Assembly: GCF_035830635.1 (NCBI RefSeq)
Contig: NZ_JAYMFI010000030.1
Span: 1 to 64,000, forward strand
DNA length: 64,000 bases
Direction of reading: 5' to 3'
From: Adlercreutzia shanghongiae
GTDB lineage: Bacteria > Actinomycetota > Coriobacteriia > Coriobacteriales > Eggerthellaceae
In this document: one piece after another, positions 8,093 through 15,391 of the stretch
How positions within the stretch are numbered: position 1 is the stretch's first letter
Layout: each line of letters begins with the position of its first letter
The notes under the pieces: model-generated
Seen by the model: the letters and a program-made list of their open reading frames with translations, nothing else
Database searches by the model: none
Told to the model about the DNA's origin: nothing
Program-made: the position numbers and the translations under genes

Positions 8093-9511
8093 TTACCGAT
8101 AGAGCTGAGCCGCGGTGACGAGATGCAGCGTAGCGTCACGCTCTGCACGTTGTTCCAAGTCATCCGAAAAACCCTCTCTCGCGAAGAGGTATCGGTCAAT
8201 CTGGCCGTCGAATTTCATGCGTGCGATCTTCTCGTCAAGTTCGCCAAGCACCTTTTCGCCAACTACGCCGCTTCCGAATTTGCATTCTCCGAAAAGCTTG
8301 AAAGCTCCCTTCGGGCGGTTGCCCGCCGGCTTCGAAAGACCCATGGCATCAATCTCGACCTGTTTGTTCCAGAAGCGCCCGATGTCGGCGAACCGGGCAG
8401 GCAGCGCGCCTTGGCGGTTCTGACTGCGCAACCACGAGCGGCAAATGTCCTCAAAGGACGCTGCGGCGAATTGCGTCAGAGCCGGCTCGACGTCGAACTG
8501 ATAGACGCCGTCCATGTCGAGCATTTCCAAGTCAGATTTGTTGGGGAAAACGAAGGCGTACCAGAAGCGGAAGAACTCATCGGCCATGCGGTAGAGCCCG
8601 CGTCCGCCCTTCGAGGTTTCCTTGAGGCTTGCGTCCACGGAAAACTCACGTTCGATGATGCCGAGCTCGATGAGGTATTTCAGATAGACGCTCGCCTTTT
8701 GCGCATCTACCATGGAACGGCTAGCGATTTCGCTCAGCGATGCCGCGCCCAAGGCGACGGCTTGGATGATGCTGTTGTAGACAGCCGTTTCACGCAACTC
8801 CTGATGCAGGAGGAACTCGACCTCGCTGTAGAGGGCGCATCCTTTGGTGAGCACATGGCGCTTGATATTGTCGGCAAGGCTAAGACGGTCTTCGAATTGC
8901 GCCAGATAGTGCGGAATGCCGCCGAGGACGGAGTAGGCGAGCACCTGGTCAGTCGCCGAGAACGAGGGAAAGAACTCCGCGGCTGTAAGGTAGTCCATGG
9001 GCTCCATCTTGAGTATTCCCGTCGCGCGCCCGTAAAGGGGATTTTTCTCGGCGAGCAACTCGTTTTCGATATAGCTCATGGCGCTGCCGCAGAGCACGAT
9101 CATGAGGTTTTCCGACTTCAAGGCGGCGTCCCACAGATTCTGAAGAACCGAGGGCAGCGACGGGTCTGATTTCACGAGATAGGGGAACTCGTCGATGATG
9201 AGCAGCGTTCGTCCCTCGGTGGGTAGGGCGGTTATCTCGCCAAGGGCGTCGGTCCAGCTTTCGAAGCGGGACACGTAGCGCGATGCGGGGGAGCCGGCCT
9301 CGAAGAGGCGCCGAGAGAAAAGCGCGAGCTGTTCCTCGCGTGTGGCCTCGGGCGAGGCGAAGAAAATATGCGGCTTGTCTTTCGCGAACTCGAAGAGCGT
9401 TTCGGTTTTTCCCACGCGGCGACGCCCGTAGAGGAATACGAGCTGGGCTTTGGAGGAGTTATAGCAATCGTTGAGGAACGAAAGCTCGTGCTGCCGTCCG
9501 ATAAAGCGCAT
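8093..9511 (-). CDS. P-loop ATPase (ATPase_2 type) with nuclease-like C-terminal domain, paralogue
   Basis: A 472-residue relative of the ATPase at 5596-6996. Walker A is GRRRVGKT near residue 30 and Walker B is LLIIDEFPYL. A winged-helix region (AASLSEIASRSMVDAQKASV) precedes the C-terminal tail, which has EIDAMGL then LFGECKFG, again the D...ExK spacing of PD-(D/E)XK folds. ATG 9511 has AGGAG just upstream. Its promoter (9553-9581) encloses a perfect palindrome, as in the other copy, suggesting autoregulation. Two such genes flank the phosphatase. I cannot assign a specific biological role; proposals for this family range from DNA-repair-like to selfish-element functions. Confidence 0.85.
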   Translation of the reverse strand: MRFIGRQHELSFLNDCYNSSKAQLVFLYGRRRVGKTETLFEFAKDKPHIFFASPEATREEQLALFSRRLFEAGSPASRYVSRFESWTDALGEITALPTEGRTLLIIDEFPYLVKSDPSLPSVLQNLWDAALKSENLMIVLCGSAMSYIENELLAEKNPLYGRATGILKMEPMDYLTAAEFFPSFSATDQVLAYSVLGGIPHYLAQFEDRLSLADNIKRHVLTKGCALYSEVEFLLHQELRETAVYNSIIQAVALGAASLSEIASRSMVDAQKASVYLKYLIELGIIEREFSVDASLKETSKGGRGLYRMADEFFRFWYAFVFPNKSDLEMLDMDGVYQFDVEPALTQFAAASFEDICRSWLRSQNRQGALPARFADIGRFWNKQVEIDAMGLSKPAGNRPKGAFKLFGECKFGSGVVGEKVLGELDEKIARMKFDGQIDRYLFAREGFSDDLEQRAERDATLHLVTAAQLYR

Positions 9512-9552
9512 AAGATGTGCTCCTGAATTCTCAACATCGAATGAACGCCCAG

Positions 9553-9595
9553 AGTATGCTATTCAAATCTAGATTTGTCAAATCGTGTTTTGAAT
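9553..9595 (-). promoter_or_regulatory. Promoter with embedded palindrome upstream of the second ATPase
   Basis: On the minus strand a consensus -35 TTGACA (plus 9576-9581) and -10 CATACT (plus 9553-9558) are separated by 17 bases. The spacer holds the perfect 14-bp palindrome CAAATCTAGATTTG (9564-9577). An outer pair ATTCAAA (9561-9567) / TTTGAAT (9589-9595) adds further dyad symmetry. A repressor site, possibly autoregulatory, is inferred. Confidence 0.7.
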
Positions 9596-9734
9596 AAAGC
9601 AACAACTTCGTCGCAGATACGCTTTGATTGGAAATGCCCCTGAGCACGCGACAAGGAAATCGACTTCTCAAAAGCCTAAGCCTTCTCGTTTTTGCTCATG
9701 AAATTTTACATAGGTGCGGATGTTGCGCACTTCG
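9596..9734. other. Intergenic gap with no recognised feature
   Basis: Between the ATPase promoter and the 3' end of the MerR-type gene I see no convincing ORF, stem-loop terminator or RNA gene. Confidence 0.5.
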
Positions 9735-10682
9735 CTATTCCCCTATGATGCGCAGGCGCGTTTGGTAAAGGGATTCCACGGATCGGTTGCGCAGAGCGAC
9801 GGGGTCGGCCAGGCAGCTGGTGTAGCAAAGGTAGTCAGTTGTGAAGTTGTGCTGCGCGGCGTAGGAAAAGAGGCGCTCAGTGGCCCAGGTAGTGACGCAT
9901 TTTCCGTGGCAGGCGCCTACGTTGCGCAGGCACTCGCCCATAACGGTGAGAAAGTTGCCTGCCGGAATCTCTTCGCTCCGGTCGATTATTGAGGCAAGAT
10001 GATGGTCGATGCCAAGATACACATGGCGGTACAGGCCGCGTTTTCTGATGTGATCGTTGCGTGTGCCGATGACGCCGACATTACGAAAGGCGATGGAGAT
10101 AGGAATGTCGAGCTCCTTCTCATTTAAAAGGCGCACGACAGCGTGCTTGGCCTTTAAGAGAATCTCTTGCCACTGAACATCGCAGGGATGGTGTCGAAGT
10201 TCCAGCGGAGGAAGCCCCAGCTCGTCGCAGGAGAAAACAATTATGGGCGCGGCATGCTGGTGGGTAATTTGCACCGAGGGTAGGACGTTGCGCTCTTTCC
10301 CCAAAACTCGTCGTGACCGAAGGCCGGCTTCTAGCTCTTGGGCTGTGTCACGCGCCGAGGCAAGCACGGCCTGCTCCTGGTCAAGCGCTTCGATGCGTTG
10401 CCGAATCTTCTCTTCAAGCAGTTCGTCGTTGTTCGAGGCAAGTACCGCCCGAATGCTATCGAGGCTCATACCTATAGCCTGGAGACGTTGGATGAGGTCA
10501 AGCACATAGCGCTGGTCAGACGAGTAATAGCGTCGACCGTTCAGCTCGTCCACGATATCGGGAACGAGGAGGCCCTTGTCGTGATAAAGACGAAGGGTCT
10601 TCTTGCTGACGCAATTGCTCTCAGCCATTTGACCGATAGTGAGCTTGCGAGCCTCTTTGTTGGGTGTGTCCCGGTTGACCAT
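9735..10682 (-). CDS. MerR-family regulator with cysteine-rich C-terminal sensor domain
   Basis: A 315-residue regulator. The N-terminal winged helix-turn-helix (LTIGQMAESNCVSKKTLRLY, then LNGRRYYSSDQ) and following coiled coil are typical of MerR-family promoter-twisting activators. The C-terminal ~180 residues resemble a GyrI/BmrR-like effector domain (IPAGNFLTVMGECL) but carry clustered cysteines: GECLRNVGACHGKC and YLCYTSC. These could bind metal, heme or respond to redox (inference). ATG 10682 is preceded by GGGGCAGGA; a TTG six codons earlier is the only alternative. It is divergent from the molybdenum module starting at 10842, whose promoter has MerR-type geometry, so it is the likely regulator of that module. 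Confidence 0.88.
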   Translation of the reverse strand: MVNRDTPNKEARKLTIGQMAESNCVSKKTLRLYHDKGLLVPDIVDELNGRRYYSSDQRYVLDLIQRLQAIGMSLDSIRAVLASNNDELLEEKIRQRIEALDQEQAVLASARDTAQELEAGLRSRRVLGKERNVLPSVQITHQHAAPIIVFSCDELGLPPLELRHHPCDVQWQEILLKAKHAVVRLLNEKELDIPISIAFRNVGVIGTRNDHIRKRGLYRHVYLGIDHHLASIIDRSEEIPAGNFLTVMGECLRNVGACHGKCVTTWATERLFSYAAQHNFTTDYLCYTSCLADPVALRNRSVESLYQTRLRIIGE

Positions 10683-10761
10683 GTCTTGTTCCTGCCCCAA
10701 TTTCGATCAAATCAATCGCATTCGCCCAAAAACTCACGCAATAACGGTTCGTGGAAATCCC

Positions 10762-10792
10762 TTGAAAGCTACCTAGGGGAGCATTCTATCCT
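10762..10792 (+). promoter_or_regulatory. Putative MerR-type promoter/operator of module 1
   Basis: TTGAAA (10762-10767) and TATCCT (10787-10792) are separated by 19 bases, longer than the usual 17, as in MerR-activated promoters. The spacer contains the interrupted dyad GCTACC-TAG-GGGAGC with one mismatch. It lies 50 bases upstream of the ferredoxin start and within the divergent region shared with the MerR-family gene. Confidence 0.55.
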
Positions 10793-10841
10793 ACTCAAAA
10801 CCGCGTGCCAAGTCGCGGGACCAATGAGATTGGAGGGACCT

Positions 10842-11483
10842 ATGAGGAGAGATGCGGTCACCAGGCGTGAGCTTGTTGCGGGATGCGCCCTGGGCGCTGC
10901 TGCTGCGACTGCGGGGTTGGTTTTACCCCCGGTTCGCGCCAACGCGCGAGAGCCCGATGACGACGGCAAGAGCGCGGAGGCGCGACAGTGCGGCTTTCTT
11001 ATGAACGTGCAGCGCTGCGCCAACTGCGGAAAATGCGTTGAGGCATGTCGGAGCGCCAATCAGACACCCCTGCGGTTCGAGGCTCGTCGGCGGATTGTGG
11101 TTTATCGCGATCGGGCGGACCGTGCTCACCCGGTCTCGCTTTCGTGCATGCACTGCGAAAGCCCTTCTTGTGCGACGGTTTGTCCTGCGGCGGCCATTAG
11201 CAAAGGGCCTGGCGGCATTGTGACGGTTGACGAAACGCGCTGCATCGGATGCAAGTATTGCTACGAGGCGTGCCCCTTCGAGGCGCCCCGCTACGATGAG
11301 GTAAGTATGTATAAATGCGACTGTTGTCGCTCGGCTGGCGTGCAGGTGGGCGACACACCTTACTGTGTCCGGGCTTGCAAGACCCAGGCCTTGCGCTATG
11401 GGCAATTGAACGATTTGCTGGAATTGTCCGAGAGGGTCCAGCGCATTGAAGGTCCGACGAAGCCCAGCGCGGCGCTGGTTTAG
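10842..11483 (+). CDS. Tat-exported four-cluster ferredoxin subunit (DmsB/NrfC-like)
   Basis: A 213-residue electron-transfer protein with a twin-arginine signal (TRRELVAGCALGAAAATAG, mature part after about residue 37). Sixteen cysteines form four [4Fe-4S] motifs: CANCGKCVEAC, CMHCESPSCATVCP, CIGCKYCYEACP and CDCC...YCVRAC, the pattern of DmsB/PsrB/NrfC proteins. ATG 10842 has GGAGGG at 10832-10837. It is the first gene of module 1, followed 36 bases later by the NrfD-like protein. The expected role is to pass electrons between the quinone-linked NrfD and the periplasmic heme/molybdenum subunits. Its paralogue in module 2 is at 21719-22375. Confidence 0.92.
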   Translation: MRRDAVTRRELVAGCALGAAAATAGLVLPPVRANAREPDDDGKSAEARQCGFLMNVQRCANCGKCVEACRSANQTPLRFEARRRIVVYRDRADRAHPVSLSCMHCESPSCATVCPAAAISKGPGGIVTVDETRCIGCKYCYEACPFEAPRYDEVSMYKCDCCRSAGVQVGDTPYCVRACKTQALRYGQLNDLLELSERVQRIEGPTKPSAALV

Positions 11484-11519
11484 GCGCACGATGCTGCACT
11501 TCAGTAAGGAGTTTATTAG

Positions 11520-12521
11520 ATGGAGGAATTGCAATTAATCTGGGGCTGGCAACCTGCGCTGTACTTGTTTTTGGGCGGTTTGGGGGCCGGAACTGCGGTA
11601 GTTGCGGGGATTGCGTACTTGAAGTACCGCAATGCGGCTCGCTCGCTTGTGAATGGGGCTATGTGGGTGGCAGTTGCGTGTTTGTGCGCGGGTCTGTTGC
11701 TGTTGGTCACCGAGCTAATTGCCCCCTTGCGTGGTTTGATGCTGTGGCAGAGTTTCAGCCACTTCACGTCGTGGATGACGTTCGGCGCTTGGGTGGTGTT
11801 CGCTGCCGTGGTGGTGTTTGGCTGCTTGGCCCTGCTCACGACGCCTGCGGTGATGCGCGGGATTGTTCGCAGCTCGAAACGTCCGCCGAGCTGCTTGCTT
11901 CCTGGCGCAAACGAGCCATATGATCGCGTCCGCGCGGCGCTTGCCGTGCTTTCCGTTGTGTTGGGAATAGGGGTGGCGGCCTATACGGGCATCTTGCTTA
12001 TGAGCGCTCCGGGCGTGCCCTTGTGGAACACGCCCCTCTTGCCCTGCCTGTTTACGGTGTCCGCCCTCGATACCGGCGTTGCTGCCGTAGAGCTCATGGT
12101 AGTGCTTGGCGTCCGTCGCGGATCTGCTCCCTCCTCTCTCGGGAGGCAGCTGACGGTTGCCGTTCTCGTGCTTGTCGTTATCGAGACGGCTGTATTGGCG
12201 GCTTTTATGGTGCTGGCATATATGGGCAACCCTTTGGGTGGTGTCGAGTCGGTATCGTTCGCCGAAACAGCGGCGCTATCCGCGGCACTGCTTGTCGGAG
12301 GGCCTTTGGCTCCCTGGTTTTGGGTCGCCTTCGTGCTCTGCGCGTTGGTCGTCCCGGGGGTGAGCTCTGCGTTGGCGCTGGTCGGCAAGGGCGGCCATGG
12401 TGCTTCTGCTTGCGGGGCAGTGAGCGTGCTCGTCGGCGGCTGTGCGCTGCGCTTTCTGGTTTTACTGGCTGGGCTTCATGTTGACTACGTAGCTGACGCT
12501 TTCTTGGCTGTGCTTGGGTAG
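11520..12521 (+). CDS. NrfD/PsrC-family membrane quinone-interacting subunit
   Basis: A 333-residue integral membrane protein with about nine hydrophobic helices. It begins with WGWQPALYLFLGGLGAG, the typical first helix of NrfD/PsrC proteins, and contains the conserved WQSFSHFTSWMTFGAW helix. Family members transfer electrons between menaquinol and a periplasmic ferredoxin subunit without heme. ATG 11520 has TAAGGAG about 8 bases upstream. It follows its ferredoxin partner and precedes the triheme molybdenum lipoprotein. The paralogue at 22380-23393 shares the same N-terminal and central motifs. Confidence 0.93.
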   Translation: MEELQLIWGWQPALYLFLGGLGAGTAVVAGIAYLKYRNAARSLVNGAMWVAVACLCAGLLLLVTELIAPLRGLMLWQSFSHFTSWMTFGAWVVFAAVVVFGCLALLTTPAVMRGIVRSSKRPPSCLLPGANEPYDRVRAALAVLSVVLGIGVAAYTGILLMSAPGVPLWNTPLLPCLFTVSALDTGVAAVELMVVLGVRRGSAPSSLGRQLTVAVLVLVVIETAVLAAFMVLAYMGNPLGGVESVSFAETAALSAALLVGGPLAPWFWVAFVLCALVVPGVSSALALVGKGGHGASACGAVSVLVGGCALRFLVLLAGLHVDYVADAFLAVLG

Positions 12522-12555
12522 GACAGCCGCGATTTACTTAGGAGATGAGAAACTT

Positions 12556-14148
12556 ATGCGGAGAAAATGGACCATGGCATTGGGGTGCTGGGCCCTCATC
12601 GGCACGCTCGCAGTCGCAACAGGCTGCAGTGGGGCCGGGGCGCTGGCGCCGGAGGATGAAGTTGCGCCCGACGCCATCTTGACGACGCCGGCGGTGTTTG
12701 TGGACGACGACGGAGATCTTATTCAGCTCGCGCCCGACGATGATGCGAGCGATTCGGTGTATTTTCAGCAGGATCCCTACGTGCAGTACAACACCAACTA
12801 CCTGCATGCTGATGAGCGCGGTTGCAAATCGTGCCACGCTGATTTGAAAGCAATGCTCATGGAGTCGGCCTACAACCATCCCGGCCGTGACGGGGTGGAC
12901 ACTGAGTGGACGGTTAAGACGTGCCGCGGCTGTCACAGCAGCTCCAATAACGAAGACTATTTCACTGAAAGCGGTCTTTTCGGCGATCTTATGCACGCTA
13001 CTCACATGGACGTGGAAACGGAATGCTGGAATTGCCATGCAACGTCCTCTACCTCTATGACAGGGCATTTTACCGACGATGATGGCAAAATGCTCCTGTG
13101 GGAGGATGCCCGCGCGAATGCTCTGCGAGGGTTCATCGATATAGCAGCCGACGCGGTGGACGAGAGCGCCTTCTCCTTTGATCAGGAGGAGGTTGTCGAT
13201 CCTGAGACGCTGTTCAATCTTACCCCCCAGTTCTACGAGAACGACTATATGCGCGCTGAGAAAACGCGCAACAACGAGCCATTGGACGAGAAAATGCTCG
13301 AGGAGTGGACTGTGACGGTGTCGGGCGAGGTGAGCCAGGAAAAGACCTTCAACCTCAAAGAACTCATCGATGACCCAAGCGTGCCCAAGGTAACCCAGAA
13401 AATGAAGTGGCATTGCGTCTTGAATCCATTTGGCGGTAACGGTATCGGTCAGGTTGAGGCCACGGGCATCCCCGTATCTTATTTGGTAGAGCAATGCGGC
13501 GGATTGACGGGGGACGCGGCCTCCATTTTGCCTATCGGTGCAGATGGTTTTCAGGACGTTGGCGGTGTCGATATATCCCACTACGAGAGCAACGTGTCCA
13601 TAATTGCCTACGAGATGAATGGAGAGCCTTTGACGTGGAATAACGGTTATCCCGCTACATTCATGATGACCGGAGTGGGCACCGGCTGCTTTGTCAAAGA
13701 AGTGGGTGACATCGTGTTTCAGGGGCCCGATGGCCCGCTGTGGGATCCGGCCGGATGGGATAAATCGGTGGACGACCACAGCAATTTCAACAATCCCAAC
13801 ATTGGCATTATCGGTTTGAAGGATGGACAGGTAGTGAGAACTGGTGAGACGGTCTCTATTGGCGGCTATGCCGACGCTTTCGACCGCGTTATCACAAGCA
13901 TAGAACTGTCCTTTGATCGAGGAACCACGTGGAAAACGCTGCCTACGCCGGGAACCGACAACGCTCGCTGGGTGAAGTGGAGCTATGACTTTACGCCCGA
14001 GGAGGACGGCACCTACTACGTGATGGCTCGGGCCACCTCGGACGAAGGCGTGACCTCCGATCTCACCGTTGACTGCATGCTCACTGCCACCGCCGATCCC
14101 GATTCGATTGCTTTAGGCAATGGCGCTGCTCCGGTCGACGAGATTTAG
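12556..14148 (+). CDS. Triheme cytochrome c / sulfite-oxidase-family molybdenum lipoprotein with C-terminal Ig-like domain
   Basis: A 530-residue exported lipoprotein (signal MALGCWALIGTLAVATGCSG with lipobox cysteine). Three c-type heme motifs follow between residues ~85 and 170: CKSCH, CRGCH and CWNCH. Residues ~250-400 are a sulfite-oxidase-type molybdopterin domain: WTVTVSGEV, the putative Mo-ligand cysteine in KMKWHCVLNPFGG, and IIAYEMNGEPLTWNNGYPA. The last ~95 residues are an Ig-like (Mo-co dimerisation-like) domain with LSFDRGTTWKTLP and YDFTPEEDGTYYV. Heme and Mo domains on one chain suggest direct intramolecular electron transfer. ATG 12556 has GGAG 11 bases upstream. The substrate is unknown. 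Confidence 0.88.
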   Translation: MRRKWTMALGCWALIGTLAVATGCSGAGALAPEDEVAPDAILTTPAVFVDDDGDLIQLAPDDDASDSVYFQQDPYVQYNTNYLHADERGCKSCHADLKAMLMESAYNHPGRDGVDTEWTVKTCRGCHSSSNNEDYFTESGLFGDLMHATHMDVETECWNCHATSSTSMTGHFTDDDGKMLLWEDARANALRGFIDIAADAVDESAFSFDQEEVVDPETLFNLTPQFYENDYMRAEKTRNNEPLDEKMLEEWTVTVSGEVSQEKTFNLKELIDDPSVPKVTQKMKWHCVLNPFGGNGIGQVEATGIPVSYLVEQCGGLTGDAASILPIGADGFQDVGGVDISHYESNVSIIAYEMNGEPLTWNNGYPATFMMTGVGTGCFVKEVGDIVFQGPDGPLWDPAGWDKSVDDHSNFNNPNIGIIGLKDGQVVRTGETVSIGGYADAFDRVITSIELSFDRGTTWKTLPTPGTDNARWVKWSYDFTPEEDGTYYVMARATSDEGVTSDLTVDCMLTATADPDSIALGNGAAPVDEI

Positions 14149-14173
14149 GGAACTGGAAAGGAAGGTACTTATC

Positions 14174-14983
14174 ATGACACTATCTCGTAAAACTTCCGCC
14201 TGTTTGCTTACGGGAGGCGCGCTGCTCCTTGCTTCCGCGCCGTTAGCTCAGGCTGTGGCGGTGTCTGCTCCGGAGGCTGTTGGCGGGCAGGGCGCTCCTG
14301 TCAGCAAGGTGTCGGTTGCTGCTGAGGCAGCCGACTGCGTCTTTCAGGAAATAGCTGATATCCAGGGCGAGTTCCAATGGGGTCAAAACACAGTCGTCTC
14401 CAACGACTACCTTGTTCGCCATATTTACGGTGCCGCGAGACATCTTTGCGGCCAGACAAGCGATACGGAGCCCGTAGCGCCAAACGTTGGATTTGGAGGT
14501 GCGGTAGATGCCATCAAGGTGTCCGGCGACGTAGCGCATGAGTTCGTTGCCGATGTGGGTGAGTTCCAGGAAAAAGCACCCATCCGATCCATTCTCGGCT
14601 GCACATGCTCGGGAAATCCTCACGACGGCCACGCTACGGGCAATGCGCTTGTCGAGGGTTTCAGGCTGAGTGCTCTTATCGAAGAAGCGAGTCTTCACGA
14701 GGATGTGAACACCATTGTTTTTACCAGCGCTGACGGAACGAGCTTGGCTTTGCCGTTGAGCTACGTTACTCAGCGCTACAGCGTTATCGTCACGACGTTG
14801 AACGGTGAGCCTCTTGCCGATGTAGCCGGGTGCGAGAATCAGCTATGGCTCAGTACGTCCGGCGCTCGCAATTTTTTGCAAGATGTGGTGGCGATTACCT
14901 TTGAGACCCGAGAGGAAGCTCCGATAGTGCCTGCTGCGCCAACTGCCCCATCGGTGGGGCTTCTTGAAGGTGCGGCTGATTAG
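14174..14983 (+). CDS. Exported sulfite-oxidase-like molybdenum-domain protein, small subunit
   Basis: A 269-residue protein with a Sec-type signal peptide (LLTGGALLLASAPLAQA, cleavage near residue 28). Residues ~110-250 are a second molybdopterin-oxidoreductase domain: the conserved GCTCSGNPHDG segment holds the candidate Mo-ligand cysteine, then a TIVFTSADGTSLALPLSYV strand and TTLNGEPLADV. There are no heme motifs. ATG 14174 follows GGAAAGGAAGG. It lies 25 bases after the triheme lipoprotein and is followed without a gap by the Ig-like gene (TAGATG), implying coupled translation. It may form a heterodimer with the lipoprotein. Its paralogue at 20842 has the same length. Confidence 0.85.
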   Translation: MTLSRKTSACLLTGGALLLASAPLAQAVAVSAPEAVGGQGAPVSKVSVAAEAADCVFQEIADIQGEFQWGQNTVVSNDYLVRHIYGAARHLCGQTSDTEPVAPNVGFGGAVDAIKVSGDVAHEFVADVGEFQEKAPIRSILGCTCSGNPHDGHATGNALVEGFRLSALIEEASLHEDVNTIVFTSADGTSLALPLSYVTQRYSVIVTTLNGEPLADVAGCENQLWLSTSGARNFLQDVVAITFETREEAPIVPAAPTAPSVGLLEGAAD

Positions 14984-15265
14984 ATGATTGCCCCGCTATT
15001 TGGTCGCGTGGGGATGCCCGTGAAAGTGTCTGGCTACGCTCAGGATTTTGAACTACCCATTGTAGGTGTGCGCTTCTCCTGCGACGATGGTGCCACTTGG
15101 ACGCAGTTTGATATCGCTGACGCTCGGGTTGAGCGCGTCGTGAATTGGAGCTTTTCCTTCACGCTGCCTCGCCCGGGCCAGTATCGATTGCTGGTGCGTT
15201 CAGTGCGTATCGATGGCGCCGTTTCGAAGGAGAGCGCTTCGGTGCCAATTACGATAGAGCCTTAG
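14984..15265 (+). CDS. Stand-alone Ig-like (Mo-co dimerisation-like) domain protein
   Basis: A 93-residue protein that is essentially one Ig-like domain: VRFSCDDGATWTQFD and WSFSFTLPRPGQYRLLVR match the C-terminal domain of the upstream lipoprotein. It has no signal peptide in the annotated frame. Its ATG abuts the upstream stop codon. Two readings are possible: a separate small subunit, or the natural C-terminal domain of the upstream Mo protein split off by a stop codon. A split equivalent also occurs in module 2, though distantly placed (25819-26100), which favours a real separate protein. Confidence 0.8.
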   Translation: MIAPLFGRVGMPVKVSGYAQDFELPIVGVRFSCDDGATWTQFDIADARVERVVNWSFSFTLPRPGQYRLLVRSVRIDGAVSKESASVPITIEP

Positions 15266-15329
15266 ACCAGCATGCTGCTTTGCGACGCAAGCCGATAGCG
15301 ATTTGTCTGGTTGGTTGGAGACAACGAGA

Positions 15330-15363
15330 GAGGCCGCTCCCCGGGTTGGGGAGCGGCCTCTTT
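15330..15363 (+). terminator. Intrinsic terminator of module 1
   Basis: Perfect 13-bp GC-rich stem (GAGGCCGCTCCCC / GGGGAGCGGCCTC) with a 5-base loop and a short T-run. It separates module 1 from the convergent flavoprotein gene and may work in both directions. Confidence 0.85.
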
Positions 15364-15391
15364 GTGGAGGGGAGGGAAGGAGGGAAAGCTG

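Noticed and set aside
14981..14986. Stop codon between the exported Mo protein and the Ig-like gene as a sequencing error or nonsense mutation
   Set aside because: The stop is followed by an immediate ATG, and module 2 also encodes the Ig-like protein separately, so a natural split is more likely. It cannot be fully excluded.
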